DNA of 64,000 nucleotides from a candidate division TM6 bacterium GW2011_GWF2_37_49 (lineage in GTDB: Bacteria; Babelota; Babeliae; Babelales; RVW-14), in NCBI GenBank assembly GCA_000989955.1, contig LBTE01000001.1, positions 326,021 through 390,020 on the forward strand, read 5' to 3'. The translations under genes were made by a program, and so were the position numbers. This document shows positions 27,808-36,663 of the stretch, in pieces (the stretch's first letter is position 1; every line of letters starts with the position of its first letter). Under the pieces are notes generated by a model. The model saw only the letters and a program-made list of their open reading frames with translations. It searched no databases and was not told the origin of the DNA.

Positions 27808-28773
27808 TTATAGTTTTTCAGTTATTTCTTTGACAATTTGATCCATTGACTTAGCAGTCAATATTCCAGCAGCATTCGTATGTCCTCCACCGCCAAAAAG
27901 CTTTGCTACAGCGTTAACATCTGTGGTTTTTGAACGAAGCGAAACCTTGATTTTGCCGTCTTCTTTTTCATAAAACAGCAAAGTCACGTCTACGTCGCAA
28001 ATTTGAGATAAAAGATTATTAAAGCCTATCAATGAACGAAGCTGCATATCATTGTCCAGAAGGTCTTTTTTAGTGATGCAGACCCATGCGGCTGTCCCAT
28101 TTTTTGCGACTTTAATATTACTTAATATTTTGCCCCAAAAAACGAAAGTTTTATGGTTGTTGTTAGAAAGCAGCTCTTTTTCAAGCTTAAAAAGATCCGC
28201 TCCAAGTAGCATTAAATCGGCAGCTATTTTTAAAGTTCTTGGCTGTAGCGGATGAATTTGAAATATTTGACTGTCATAAAGAAGACCAAATAATAAACAT
28301 TCTGCAACATATCCATCGATCAAATTGGCGTCCCAATAATGTAAAACAACATACAACTCTTCGCTGGCGCTGGATGCTTCAGCATTAATAAAGTTAAATT
28401 TACCATTCAACGAGTTACTGATGTGATGATCAATATTAATCATTGGAATGTTATGAAATTCTTTTGGCCAGTAAAGTCTTTCATAATTTGCAACATCACA
28501 AACAATTATCAATTGAGGCATTTGGCAGTGTTTATTTATTAACAAATTTGTAGGCTGACGTTTATAATTAAATTCAGGCTTATCTGGATATATCGTTTCT
28601 GTATTTTTCCCCATTTTTCTTAAAATATAATCTAAGGCTGCGCAAGCAGAAATACCGTCCCCATCAGCATTAGAATGAGTAAGTAATGTTATATTTTTTG
28701 CCGCTTTGACTAATTCCCACGCACCACAAACCTGATCACTAGCATAATATTGTTCAAATAAACCTTTAGACAT
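27808..28773 (-). CDS. nrnA: DHH-family phosphoesterase, NrnA-like
   Basis: Bifunctional NrnA proteins degrade nanoRNA and dephosphorylate pAp in the cytoplasm. The motifs are in order: LLTHSNADGDGISA (motif I), VCDVANYER (II), NIDHHISNS (the DHH triad), DSQIFQIHPLQPR (IV), and a C-terminal DHHA1 part with FGGGGHTNAAGI. I start at the ATG at 28773 with AAGGAA six bases ahead, giving 321 residues, the usual size. The frame is open for a further 48 codons upstream, but those lack family similarity. RNA recycling fits a reduced genome. A perfect 24-bp inverted repeat lies 170 bases upstream. Confidence 0.88.
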   Translation of the reverse strand: MSKGLFEQYYASDQVCGAWELVKAAKNITLLTHSNADGDGISACAALDYILRKMGKNTETIYPDKPEFNYKRQPTNLLINKHCQMPQLIIVCDVANYERLYWPKEFHNIPMINIDHHISNSLNGKFNFINAEASSASEELYVVLHYWDANLIDGYVAECLLFGLLYDSQIFQIHPLQPRTLKIAADLMLLGADLFKLEKELLSNNNHKTFVFWGKILSNIKVAKNGTAAWVCITKKDLLDNDMQLRSLIGFNNLLSQICDVDVTLLFYEKEDGKIKVSLRSKTTDVNAVAKLFGGGGHTNAAGILTAKSMDQIVKEITEKL

Positions 28774-28940
28774 TACAATTTCCTTAAATTTGGAGCTTAT
28801 ATCACATCCAAAACACCACGAATTGTTCAAGCCCTTAAGATGGACATTCTCTTCTAAAAATTTCATCCTGTCAATCAAATGACATTTTTTTTCTTTAATC
28901 CAGGAAAAAGAAGCCATCTATAACAATAAATTCAGTTAGA

Positions 28941-28996
28941 AAAATATAAAACTTACACATTGCGACAATTAACGCAATGTGTAAGTTTTATATTTT
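28941..28996. repeat. perfect 24-bp inverted repeat, 8-base loop
   Basis: Bases 28941-28964 and 28973-28996 are exact reverse complements over 24 positions, with ACAATTAA between. The stem includes CTTACACATTGCG. It sits between divergent nrnA and the folC-like gene, where a simple end-of-operon terminator is not expected. It could be a regulatory site, a small-RNA terminator (a T-rich run follows), or a mobile-element scar. Confidence 0.75.
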
Positions 28997-29252
28997 CAAA
29001 ATAACTCAAATAACCGTACCATTAGGGCATTTGACAATTTATCAAATATGTCTTACGATGAGCTTATATAAATTTAAATTAGAAACTGATATAACACTAT
29101 AAAAAATAAACAACGACAAATTGTATAATGCGATGTTAAAAAATTTGGCATAAAATATTATGTTTCAGTTTTTTATAAAATTAAATTTGTTAAAAAAATG
29201 AAATGTAAATTTTGGGGGTAAAAGTTTTTAACATAGAGTGTTAACAACACGC

Positions 29253-29258
29253 TATAAT
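29253..29258 (+). promoter_or_regulatory. -10 element of the folC-like gene
   Basis: TATAAT sits 26 bases before the chosen start codon. The dyad GTGTT-AAC-AACAC lies directly upstream, at about -20, where an operator could act. No good -35 hexamer is seen at 17 bases, so the promoter may need an activator or be of a different type. Confidence 0.5.
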
Positions 29259-29284
29259 TAAGTTAACTAGTGAAAGGTTGGACA

Positions 29285-30685
29285 ATGTTGATAAATAAGC
29301 AAGTGCAAAAAAAGGGCGTAACGTCCCTGGATAAAATTAGAAGTTATAATGAGGTTATAGAGTATCTCGATTCATTGACTTACGCTGAATATAACGAAAG
29401 CGTATTGGAAAGAATGAGCGCGATGAATAGCCTTTTTGATAACGTTGCAAACAAGGTTGACACGATACTTGTTTCTGGAACAAATGGAAAAAGCCTAACA
29501 ATGCACTTTGCTGCAAAACTTCTCAAGGAAGAGGATTTTAAGGTTGGATTAGCTTATTCTTCTAACATCTTAACCTACAACGAACATATCGTTACGGACA
29601 CTCAATCAATATCAAATAAAATATTTGCCGACATTTTAAATGAAGTTATAAACACTGCTGAATCTAACAATATTAAAGCAACTGCTTATGAGCTTTTAAC
29701 AATTGCCTCATTAATAAATTTTATTAATGAAAAAGTTGATGTTGCAATTCTGGAAGTAAGATATGGCGGAAAATATGATGCAACAAACATCTGTAATCCA
29801 AAGATTGCAGCACTTACTCGTGTTGCTCAAGACAGCGCCGGCTTGCTTAACAATGACCTAGACCAAGTTGCCTTTGAAATGCTTGAAACAGCTAAGTCTG
29901 GCTCGTGGTTTATTTCAGCAGAACAAAGCAAAATCAGACTACAAAAAATGAAAACGGTGGCTATTGAGCGTGGAATAGAATGGGCTATGCCTATTCGCAA
30001 ACTTGCTTCACTGCCTTACATTTACGAGCAATTGTTTGGTCGCGTGGCTTCTTTGGGCGAAAGAATAGCACAAATATACGTTGAAGACATCAAAGGCAAA
30101 TTTTCTCCATTCTTACGCGGAAATCTTTTAATTACGCAAAAAGGTCAACGTGGCCGACCAACACTTGAGGCAAAGCGTCAATCAGAGCTCAATCCAGTTA
30201 AAACATTAAAAAGTTTTTGGGCTGATCAATTTGATTTAATTAGAGGCCGCTTTGAGCTTATTGATAAAGAGAATCCATCAATCTTGCTTGATAACGCAAG
30301 CAATCTAGATGCTTTGACAAATCTTTATCTGGGCATACGCTTAATGCATTATAAAAAACCACTTAAAGGTCTTGCAATTATCATTGGTTTCAGCAAAACA
30401 CTGGATGCTGTTGAATGCTGTAAACTTATTAGATACCTGACCAAAAAAGTTAATGGCTCGGCGTTCTTTGTTAGATTGCCAGGCGAGATTGAATCTCATA
30501 GTCCAGAAGAGTTGGCTAACATAGCCAAAGAGCTCAACCTCAAAGCTAAAGCTTGCTCATCTTTATCCGAAGCGCTTGACGTAGCAAAAGGTGCAATTGA
30601 TGGACGTGATGGCTTAATTGCTATTACTGGTTCACAAAATATTGTAACTGAATTTTGGAAATTACGCGGAATTAAGAAATTTTAA
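29285..30685 (+). CDS. Mur-ligase superfamily protein, folylpolyglutamate synthase-like
   Basis: The 466 residues follow FolC: VSGTNGKSLTMHFAAKLL near residue 63 is the ATP-binding P-loop, VAILEVRYGGKYDATN is the L-E-V-G-x-G-G-x-D-A-T-N block, GRFELI is the G-R-x-E-x loop, and ILLDNASNLDAL replaces the usual L-D-G-A-H-N-P-x-A. The last His-to-Ser change is unusual. FolC adds glutamates to folate. I chose the ATG at 29285, which has GAAAGG eight bases ahead and a TATAAT at -10 just upstream; a GTG at 29270 is less likely. No folate genes lie nearby. It may act on imported folate or on another carboxylate. Confidence 0.75.
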   Translation: MLINKQVQKKGVTSLDKIRSYNEVIEYLDSLTYAEYNESVLERMSAMNSLFDNVANKVDTILVSGTNGKSLTMHFAAKLLKEEDFKVGLAYSSNILTYNEHIVTDTQSISNKIFADILNEVINTAESNNIKATAYELLTIASLINFINEKVDVAILEVRYGGKYDATNICNPKIAALTRVAQDSAGLLNNDLDQVAFEMLETAKSGSWFISAEQSKIRLQKMKTVAIERGIEWAMPIRKLASLPYIYEQLFGRVASLGERIAQIYVEDIKGKFSPFLRGNLLITQKGQRGRPTLEAKRQSELNPVKTLKSFWADQFDLIRGRFELIDKENPSILLDNASNLDALTNLYLGIRLMHYKKPLKGLAIIIGFSKTLDAVECCKLIRYLTKKVNGSAFFVRLPGEIESHSPEELANIAKELNLKAKACSSLSEALDVAKGAIDGRDGLIAITGSQNIVTEFWKLRGIKKF

Positions 30686-30687
30686 GC

Positions 30688-30724
30688 AAAGAGCCCCGCA
30701 GCTTGCTGCGGGGCTCTTTATTTG
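30688..30724 (+). terminator. rho-independent terminator of the folC-like gene
   Basis: AAAGAGCCCCGCAGC and GCTGCGGGGCTCTTT form a 15-bp perfect stem with a two-base loop, followed by a T-rich run. It begins three bases after the stop codon. Confidence 0.9.
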
Positions 30725-30766
30725 TTTTAACACATTGTATGAGTTGTTACGTTGTCACAACTTAGG

Positions 30767-31417
30767 TTAATGTTGTAAATACCTTATTAATCCTAGCGGA
30801 TACAGTATTTTTTCTTCTCCAGTAATTGCGTCTTTATTTGCTAAATACATGCAAATTTCAAATGCCTTAGGATTAAGTGATGTAAAGGCTGTTGTAAAAA
30901 GAGATGGTGCTTGTTGAAGGTGCGCAATTTCTTCTCCAGATAACTGTTCTCTGCCCAAGAGTGAATAAATTAAAAAAGTTATTCGATTTTGGGCTCGTAT
31001 ATCTAGCCCTTCGGGTGCCAGAGCTAATGCAAGATTCAATGCGTCTTTAAGTGATTGTATATCTGTATCTTCGAACGGAATCAATTGATTTTTTATTAAG
31101 ACTTTAATAAGGGTACTTACACCAGGATGATCTGAGTTTACAGCAGCCATCAACAGAGAATCACCTTCATTTAAGGCTATAATTTCATCCATAGAAAAGT
31201 TAGGTTTAAGTATAATGCCACGAATTAAAGAAGAAATTATAGCGTCTTTATCTCTGGATATAGATAGCCATGGAGTTTTAAGTGCACATTCTAAAGTAAT
31301 CTTAGTTGCTAACATATTAGCATCTGCCAGTCCGCCAACGCTACTACTACTGGAAGCGCCTTGTGCGCTAGCAAAAAGCAAAGCTGCAACTAGCGTTAAT
31401 TTAAAAACATTTTTCAT
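30767..31417 (-). CDS. secreted hypothetical protein with ankyrin-like helices
   Basis: The 216 residues open with a clear signal peptide (MKNVFKLTLVAALLFASAQG) placed after GGAGGAAATGAT, which is why I start at 31417 rather than at the upstream codons. The body is helical; SLLMAAVNSDHPGVSTLIKV resembles the A-V-x-x-G-x-x-x-x-V-x-x-L-L helix pair of ankyrin-type repeats, though no full 33-residue unit is clear. It is monocistronic. Exported helical repeat proteins are common in host-associated bacteria. Function unknown. Confidence 0.65.
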   Translation of the reverse strand: MKNVFKLTLVAALLFASAQGASSSSSVGGLADANMLATKITLECALKTPWLSISRDKDAIISSLIRGIILKPNFSMDEIIALNEGDSLLMAAVNSDHPGVSTLIKVLIKNQLIPFEDTDIQSLKDALNLALALAPEGLDIRAQNRITFLIYSLLGREQLSGEEIAHLQQAPSLFTTAFTSLNPKAFEICMYLANKDAITGEEKILYPLGLIRYLQH

Positions 31418-31627
31418 ATCATTTCCTCCATAAAAACCATTAAACATAACCATTTTACACAAACATACAACAATTTTCTGATTCATCAGGATCAACAATT
31501 TACCAACGTTTTAAATTAAACGCAAGGGTGTAAAGTTTTTATTTAAGAAGATTAATGATGTTGACGCCTTAATGTTTTAAAAATATTATATTAGTAAATA
31601 TTGTGTGCGTTGGCCTCCTTTCAAAAT

Positions 31628-31772
31628 CAATGCCATTTTTTGTTATTTTCATTTTTTTTGCTTGGCAAACCCCGCCAAGTCGATGCTTGCAGAGCGTATC
31701 TAAAAACTTGTAAATTTCTTTGCAAGGCTCATGGGTGCGTGAGTTTAGAATGTTGTAGTTGATGTATAATCG
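31628..31772 (-). repeat. dispersed ~150 bp repeat, copy 6, open frame
   Basis: On the minus strand the copy is open from an in-frame stop upstream through its whole length. Its translation carries YINYNILNSRTHEP, EIYKFLDTLCKHRL and CQAKKMKITKNGIDFER, matching copy 8 block by block. There is no start codon before the YIN block. It lies between two unrelated genes and forms most of the 31418-31875 gap. Confidence 0.75.
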
Positions 31773-31875
31773 AATTTATCGGTTATTTGCTCGCGTTCTT
31801 TACATTCGCAGTTTTTTGAATAATATTGAATTTAAGGAATGTTTCTAGGTTTAAATATTTTTGGGTTTGGGGTAT

Positions 31876-32418
31876 ATGGATAAATTATCTTGGGTTGAAC
31901 AAGACAAAAATGGACGTGACTATACAATTGAATTTCACAGGATTTCTGATGAAGCCGGTTTTTGGGCTTTGGTTGCACAAATTCGTTCTATCTATTCCGA
32001 AATTTTTATTAGTTCCAGCGATGAAGAGCCGGTGATGCTTTGTGAAAATAAATTGAAACGTCTCTGGGACGATATCCGTGATTGCAAACCCATGATTTTT
32101 ATTGCCAAAAATGCTGAAAACAAAGCATTAGGCTATGCGTTGTTTCTCTGTGAGGCTCCGGAGTATTACGAAGAAACCGCTGTGCTGGAGCAGTTAGCGG
32201 TCGCGTCAGAGTTTCGGGAACTGGGGATTGGTAAAAAATTAATCTTCTCAATTTTAAAAGTTATGCCTGATATGGGCTATATCGCGCTTCATACGCATAT
32301 TTCGAATTATATTGCACAAGATATGTATGAACGCCTTGGGTTTCAAAGATTTGAGTCAGAAGATTCTGAAATTGTAGATTTTGTGTATAAGATTAAATTT
32401 AAAAATGAAAGGACTTAA
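31876..32418 (+). CDS. GNAT-family N-acetyltransferase
   Basis: A 180-residue acetyl-CoA-dependent acetyltransferase. LEQLAVASEFRELGIGKKLI is the core motif A with the Q/R-x-x-G-x-G/A loop that binds the CoA pyrophosphate. YIAQDMYERLGFQRFE is the C-terminal motif B. The ATG at 31876 follows TTGGGGT. Its TAA directly abuts the ATG of the Nudix gene, so both are co-translated. The substrate cannot be predicted. Confidence 0.85.
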   Translation: MDKLSWVEQDKNGRDYTIEFHRISDEAGFWALVAQIRSIYSEIFISSSDEEPVMLCENKLKRLWDDIRDCKPMIFIAKNAENKALGYALFLCEAPEYYEETAVLEQLAVASEFRELGIGKKLIFSILKVMPDMGYIALHTHISNYIAQDMYERLGFQRFESEDSEIVDFVYKIKFKNERT

Positions 32419-32856
32419 ATGTCAGAAAGATTTAGAATGCCGGTATTTGCAGGACTAATTTTGAAGCGAGGCAACGAAGTTTGCTTGCTGCGCCGCGCTA
32501 ATGCCAAATTACACGACGGATTTTATGCCGTTGCCGGTGGTGGTGTTGATGGTGGCGAAACAGTTGCTCAGGCCAATGTTCGTGAAGCAAGTGAAGAGCT
32601 TGGAATAACGCTTAAGCCGGAGGATCTTAAAGTTGTTCATGTCCTTCATGTTAAAACTGAAAAAGGCGATGAGTATATCAACTTTTTTATGGAAGCATGT
32701 AAGTGGCAAGGTGAGCCATCAATCATGGAACCGCACAAATGCGATGATGCCGCTTGGTTTTCGCTCGACCAACTTCCCCAAAATCTGATGCCAATGCACA
32801 AACATGTTTTTAACATGATCAATCAAGGCATAATCTACAGCGAATACGGCTGGTAA
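32419..32856 (+). CDS. Nudix hydrolase
   Basis: A 145-residue hydrolase with the Nudix box G-x5-E-x7-R-E-x2-E-E-x-G visible as GGVDGGETVAQANVREASEE followed by LG. It splits a nucleoside diphosphate linked to another moiety, such as oxidised or unwanted nucleotides. It starts immediately at the GNAT stop. The pairing of GNAT with Nudix suggests a small housekeeping or modification operon, but the substrate is unknown. Confidence 0.88.
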   Translation: MSERFRMPVFAGLILKRGNEVCLLRRANAKLHDGFYAVAGGGVDGGETVAQANVREASEELGITLKPEDLKVVHVLHVKTEKGDEYINFFMEACKWQGEPSIMEPHKCDDAAWFSLDQLPQNLMPMHKHVFNMINQGIIYSEYGW

Positions 32857-32862
32857 TAATCC

Positions 32863-33663
32863 TCAGCCCTCAACCTCAAGCCGCGTCAGCCCAGTTTTCT
32901 TTCTGGCTTTAAATACAAAAGTCAATACCGCGATAGCTACAAAAAAGTAGAAGACATTTAATTCCATGCTTTTCAGTATCGCTGAATTTATGCTTGTTCC
33001 ATTTTTTATAAACTGCGTCAAACCGTCGAATACGTGGTACATCGGAATATAATGAGCAATGGTCTGGCAGACTTGCGGCAATACTGTTACTGAATAAAAA
33101 ACTCCACAAAATGGGATAAGTGCCCATGGAAGCGTATAAAGACTTGACGATGATTTTTTTCCAAAAAACATCGAAAATGAGACCAAATATATTCCAATAA
33201 TCCAGCTTGATATGATCAGTGAAATAATTGTCGGAATCAATACAATGCCAATCGAAAAAACATTAAATCCAAATAACAATAACATACAAATAAAACCCAT
33301 CGCAAAATTAATGGTCGAGCAAAATAATGCAATTGTTATTTGCGCAATAACCAATTCAAGCAATGTTAGCGGCGTGGCCATTAAGCCTACAAAACTCGAA
33401 TCGATAAGGTCTTCATAAAGAGTTAAAGCCATTCCGATTGCCGCACGTGGAACTATGTACCAGAGCGATAGGTTAGTAAAAAGGCATATAAATGCTACCT
33501 GATTTCCTGCACCAATCACGCTACTTGTCGATTTGGACATAAATCCAAAAATTACGATATCAAGGCCAACCCAGTAAAGCTGGCTAATTAGCTTGAACGG
33601 CTTTATTACTGTTAAAAAATGACGCATGACAACAGCAAATACTCTTTTAATTTTAAAGCTCAT
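32863..33663 (-). CDS. ABC-2 type transporter permease
   Basis: A 266-residue integral membrane protein with about six segments and the ABC-2 family layout, including TPLTLLELVIAQITIALFCS near the middle and PWALIPFCGVFYSVTVLPQ late in the chain. It starts 10 bases after the stop of the ABC ATPase at 33673-34620, and the pair should form a dimeric exporter in the inner membrane. Candidates for export are a drug, a glycan or a lipid. No substrate-binding protein is present, which agrees with export. Confidence 0.8.
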   Translation of the reverse strand: MSFKIKRVFAVVMRHFLTVIKPFKLISQLYWVGLDIVIFGFMSKSTSSVIGAGNQVAFICLFTNLSLWYIVPRAAIGMALTLYEDLIDSSFVGLMATPLTLLELVIAQITIALFCSTINFAMGFICMLLLFGFNVFSIGIVLIPTIISLIISSWIIGIYLVSFSMFFGKKSSSSLYTLPWALIPFCGVFYSVTVLPQVCQTIAHYIPMYHVFDGLTQFIKNGTSINSAILKSMELNVFYFFVAIAVLTFVFKARKKTGLTRLEVEG

Positions 33664-33672
33664 TTTTGTTCC

Positions 33673-34620
33673 TCATTTTCCAACCAAGTTTATGAAGTAA
33701 TCTTCAAGAGTTGGCTTTTCGATTGAAATTTGTGTGTAAAAGATTTCTTTTTTTGCAAGATCTGATAGCAGCTCTGAAACCTTGTGTTCATCAACTTTTA
33801 TTTCGATATGCCGTTTTTCAACTTTATACACAAGTCCAGCTTCCTGCGCGTAGGCGATTGTGCGCTTCAGACCATCGCCGATCATTAGCTGAACATGAGC
33901 CAACGAAACAGTTGATGCCAAATATTCAGGCGTGTTGTCTGCAATAATTTTGCCATTTTTCAGTACTAAAATTCTATCGCACAACTCAGCGACTTCTGGC
34001 ATGTTATGCGAGGTAAACAAAATCGATATTCCGCGAGTTTTATTCTGTTCGTTGATAAAATCTCTGACCCTGCTGGCAGTTTCTGGATCCAGGGCAGCAG
34101 TTGGCTCGTCCAACAAAACAATTTTGGGATCAACCAAAAACGCTCTGGCAAGTAGAACCGACGTTGTCTGACCCGACGAAAGAGTCGTAACATTTCGGTG
34201 TTCTAAGTCGCGTAGATTAAACATATTTAAATATGTTTCTATTTTCTCCTTTAAATCAGACATTTTCATGTCGTAGAGCAACCCTTGCATAAGCAAAACC
34301 TGCCGGACCGTCAGCGAGCTTGGCAGTTTCATGTAACCGCTCACGTATGAAATGTGCTGAATAGCAGATCTATTTTGAAACAAGTTTTTACCAAAATAGG
34401 CTATAGATCCAGATGTTGGAGTTAATAAATTTAAAAGCATCTGGATGGTCGTTGTTTTGCCTGCACCGTTTGGGCCCAAAAAACCAAGTATTTCACCCTG
34501 TTTTAAAGAAAAAGAAATGTTGTCGACAGCGGTAAAAACATTTTTTAGCTTAAAGCCAAAAAAACTTCGACTCTCAAATTTTTTTGTTAAATTCTGAACG
34601 ATGAGTGGGTGTTGTTCCAT
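33673..34620 (-). CDS. ABC transporter ATPase (ABC-2/NatA-like)
   Basis: The 315-residue ATPase has Walker A (GPNGAGKTTTIQ), Q-loop region, a signature TLSSGQTTSVLLARAF (LSSGQ in place of LSGGQ) and Walker B with D-loop (VLLDEPTAALDP), then the H-loop (LFTSHNMPEV). A C-terminal extension of about 80 residues is typical of ABC-2 exporters and ends LEDYFINL. It is the first gene of the exporter pair. Repeat copy 7 lies 90 bases upstream of its start. Confidence 0.9.
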   Translation of the reverse strand: MEQHPLIVQNLTKKFESRSFFGFKLKNVFTAVDNISFSLKQGEILGFLGPNGAGKTTTIQMLLNLLTPTSGSIAYFGKNLFQNRSAIQHISYVSGYMKLPSSLTVRQVLLMQGLLYDMKMSDLKEKIETYLNMFNLRDLEHRNVTTLSSGQTTSVLLARAFLVDPKIVLLDEPTAALDPETASRVRDFINEQNKTRGISILFTSHNMPEVAELCDRILVLKNGKIIADNTPEYLASTVSLAHVQLMIGDGLKRTIAYAQEAGLVYKVEKRHIEIKVDEHKVSELLSDLAKKEIFYTQISIEKPTLEDYFINLVGK

Positions 34621-34709
34621 AAAATTCCTTCCAAGATTTATCTTGCCAAATTTTATATTGTCTTATTTTTTCAAATTTTTCATGTAATCGAAACATCCAT
34701 AAACAGACT

Positions 34710-34838
34710 CATACATCAAGGTCAATGTCCTAAAGCAATATCTGAATCGGTGCTGCCAGCAATTTAATAAATTTTTAGATGCGCTCTGCTGGTCATGATC
34801 TGGAGGCACTTTACGGCAAACTTTTTAAAAACATGCAC
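34710..34838 (+). repeat. dispersed ~150 bp repeat, copy 7 (degenerate)
   Basis: It reads CATACATCAAGG, then TTTAATAAATTTTTAGATGC, then CATGATCTGGAGGC. It translates in one frame to NKFLDALCWS, as expected for the family, but stops interrupt it. It lies upstream of the ABC exporter and outside any gene. Confidence 0.65.
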
Positions 34839-35253
34839 TATTTAAGTGACTATCTCCAAACAAGGTCTTTTAGCCAGGTTTTTTACCACTCTTTTTGCGC
34901 AGATTTTGCGTTCTGAAAGGCTTGCTAAGCCAATCAGTTGAAGCTCCTTTCTACCAAAAGATTACCTCATATTTATTTTTTGGAAACACCTATTTTCAAA
35001 CAATGGCACCTCAGAATTACACAAACAGCTTTTCATCTAAAAATCCCTGATATAATCGATTTTTTGGCACAAATTAAACGAAATATGTTCAATTATTTAA
35101 ATTTCATGATATATTATCAACTTGAGGGGTATTAAATAATATAATTATCATAAAAATCGAGTATAATTTATCATTTATAAAGATGTTGTTTAGGAATTAG
35201 TGTTTTGTAGCTTTAATGTTTAACTTTTTTAATTATTAACATAAGGGGTTTTT
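34839..35253. other. intergenic region upstream of the nucleotide translocase
   Basis: Beyond repeat copy 7 this 415-base stretch has no convincing gene. A TATAAT at 35162-35167 lies 87 bases before the translocase start and may be its -10; I see no matching -35. TAAGGGG just before the ATG is the ribosome site. Confidence 0.4.
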
Positions 35254-36588
35254 ATGTTTCCAGGTATCACACGTGGTATTTCAAACGTATTTCAAGTGAT
35301 TAAACGCGCTTTGTGGGGAGATATTTCTGGGGAAGAGTTTAAGCGGTTTGGGTTATTGTCATTAACCTTCTTGTTTCTTATCGGCACATACTGGCTTATG
35401 AGACCTTTAAAAGATGGTTTGTTTATGAAGATTGTAGGATCTTCCTACATTCCATGGGCAAAAATTGCCTCATTAATAGTAATAATTCCATTGATTTTAG
35501 CTTATTCTAAACTCGTTGACTTAGTACCAAAACAAAGATTGTTTTACATTCTTTGTTCGATCTATGCGGCTTTGTTTTTGGGCATATCATTTGCATTAAC
35601 GCTTCCAGATATTGGACTTGCAAACACTATCGCAAGCCCAACAAGAATTTTCGGCTGGATCATCTATCTTTCAATCGAAAGCTATGGCTCAATGCTTCCA
35701 GCGCTTTTCTGGTCTTTTGTTGCAAGCTCAACAAGCACTGAATCTGCCAAAAAAGGCTATGCTTTAATCATATTTGGAGCACAGTTTGGTTCGATTGCTG
35801 GACCAATGCTTGCTGGTAATGCAAAGTTTTTCGGTATGCCATTGTTGGCGATTTTCGTTGCAATTGGAATCATTATTGTTCCTTTGCTTATCAAGTACTT
35901 CATAACTGTTTATCCAAGTGCTGCCGAAAACACACCTTCTAAAACAGAAAAGAAGACCGGCCCTCTCGAAGGTTTAAAACTCCTTTTAACCAAACCATAT
36001 TTAGCAGGTATTTTGGGTGTTGCAACACTCTACGAAGTAATTGGAACAATCATCGACTATCAAATGAAAGTATCTGCAGACGTAGCATTCCCAACCTCAG
36101 AGGGTGCAACACAATTTCTAGGCTGGTTTGGAGCATCTGCAAACAGCTTATCTCTTGTATTTGCATTGCTTGGAACAAGCTTTGTAATAAGACGATTTGG
36201 TCTAACATTTTGCTTGGTAGCATTCCCTGTTACAATCGGCGTAGTTGTCGCATACGTTTGGGCATTTCCACAAATTTGGACACTGTTCGGAGCAATGGTT
36301 GCAATCAAGGGCTTGAGCTATGCCTTGAATAACCCTTGCAAAGAAATCATGTACATCCCAACAAGCAAAGACGTCAAGTTTAAAGCCAAAGGTTGGATTG
36401 ATATGTTTGGTGGAAGATCTGCAAAAGCTGCTGGATCTGGTATCAACGCATTCTTCCCAACACTTACAGATCTCATGTTCTTCGGTTCTATCATTTCTTT
36501 GGGAATCGTTGGCGTTTGGATTGCAGTGGCTTTCTACGTTGGCACATCCAACAAAAAACTTACAGAAACAGGCACAATTATCAGCTAA
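35254..36588 (+). CDS. ATP:ADP antiporter-type nucleotide translocase (NTT family)
   Basis: A 444-residue polytopic carrier of the bacterial/plastid NTT family. The start region WGDISGEEFKRFGLLSLTF followed by FLIGTYWLMRPLKDGLFM is the family hallmark, and the GWIDMFGGRSAKAAGSGINA loop near the end is also conserved. It has about eleven or twelve helices. NTTs let energy parasites swap their ADP for host ATP or import nucleotides, and occur in Chlamydiae, Rickettsiales, plastids and Dependentiae. At 444 residues it is somewhat shorter than Tlc1 (about 500). ATP/ADP exchange versus net nucleotide uptake cannot be decided from sequence. It is monocistronic with its own terminator. Confidence 0.93.
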   Translation: MFPGITRGISNVFQVIKRALWGDISGEEFKRFGLLSLTFLFLIGTYWLMRPLKDGLFMKIVGSSYIPWAKIASLIVIIPLILAYSKLVDLVPKQRLFYILCSIYAALFLGISFALTLPDIGLANTIASPTRIFGWIIYLSIESYGSMLPALFWSFVASSTSTESAKKGYALIIFGAQFGSIAGPMLAGNAKFFGMPLLAIFVAIGIIIVPLLIKYFITVYPSAAENTPSKTEKKTGPLEGLKLLLTKPYLAGILGVATLYEVIGTIIDYQMKVSADVAFPTSEGATQFLGWFGASANSLSLVFALLGTSFVIRRFGLTFCLVAFPVTIGVVVAYVWAFPQIWTLFGAMVAIKGLSYALNNPCKEIMYIPTSKDVKFKAKGWIDMFGGRSAKAAGSGINAFFPTLTDLMFFGSIISLGIVGVWIAVAFYVGTSNKKLTETGTIIS

Positions 36589-36610
36589 TTTCTGATTTGA
36601 TTTAAGTATA

Positions 36611-36640
36611 AAAAAGGGCCATGTTTATCGGGCCCTTTTT
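36611..36640. terminator. bidirectional terminator between convergent genes
   Basis: AAAAAGGGCC and GGCCCTTTTT form a 10-bp stem with a 10-base loop. It lies 22 bases after the translocase stop and 24 bases from the ABC ATPase stop on the other strand, so it can serve both. Confidence 0.85.
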
Positions 36641-36663
36641 TATTATCAGTCAAGTGCAACAAT

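Noticed and set aside
28774..28917. N-terminal extension of nrnA
   Set aside because: The added 48 residues lack family similarity; AAGGAA stands before the ATG at 28773.
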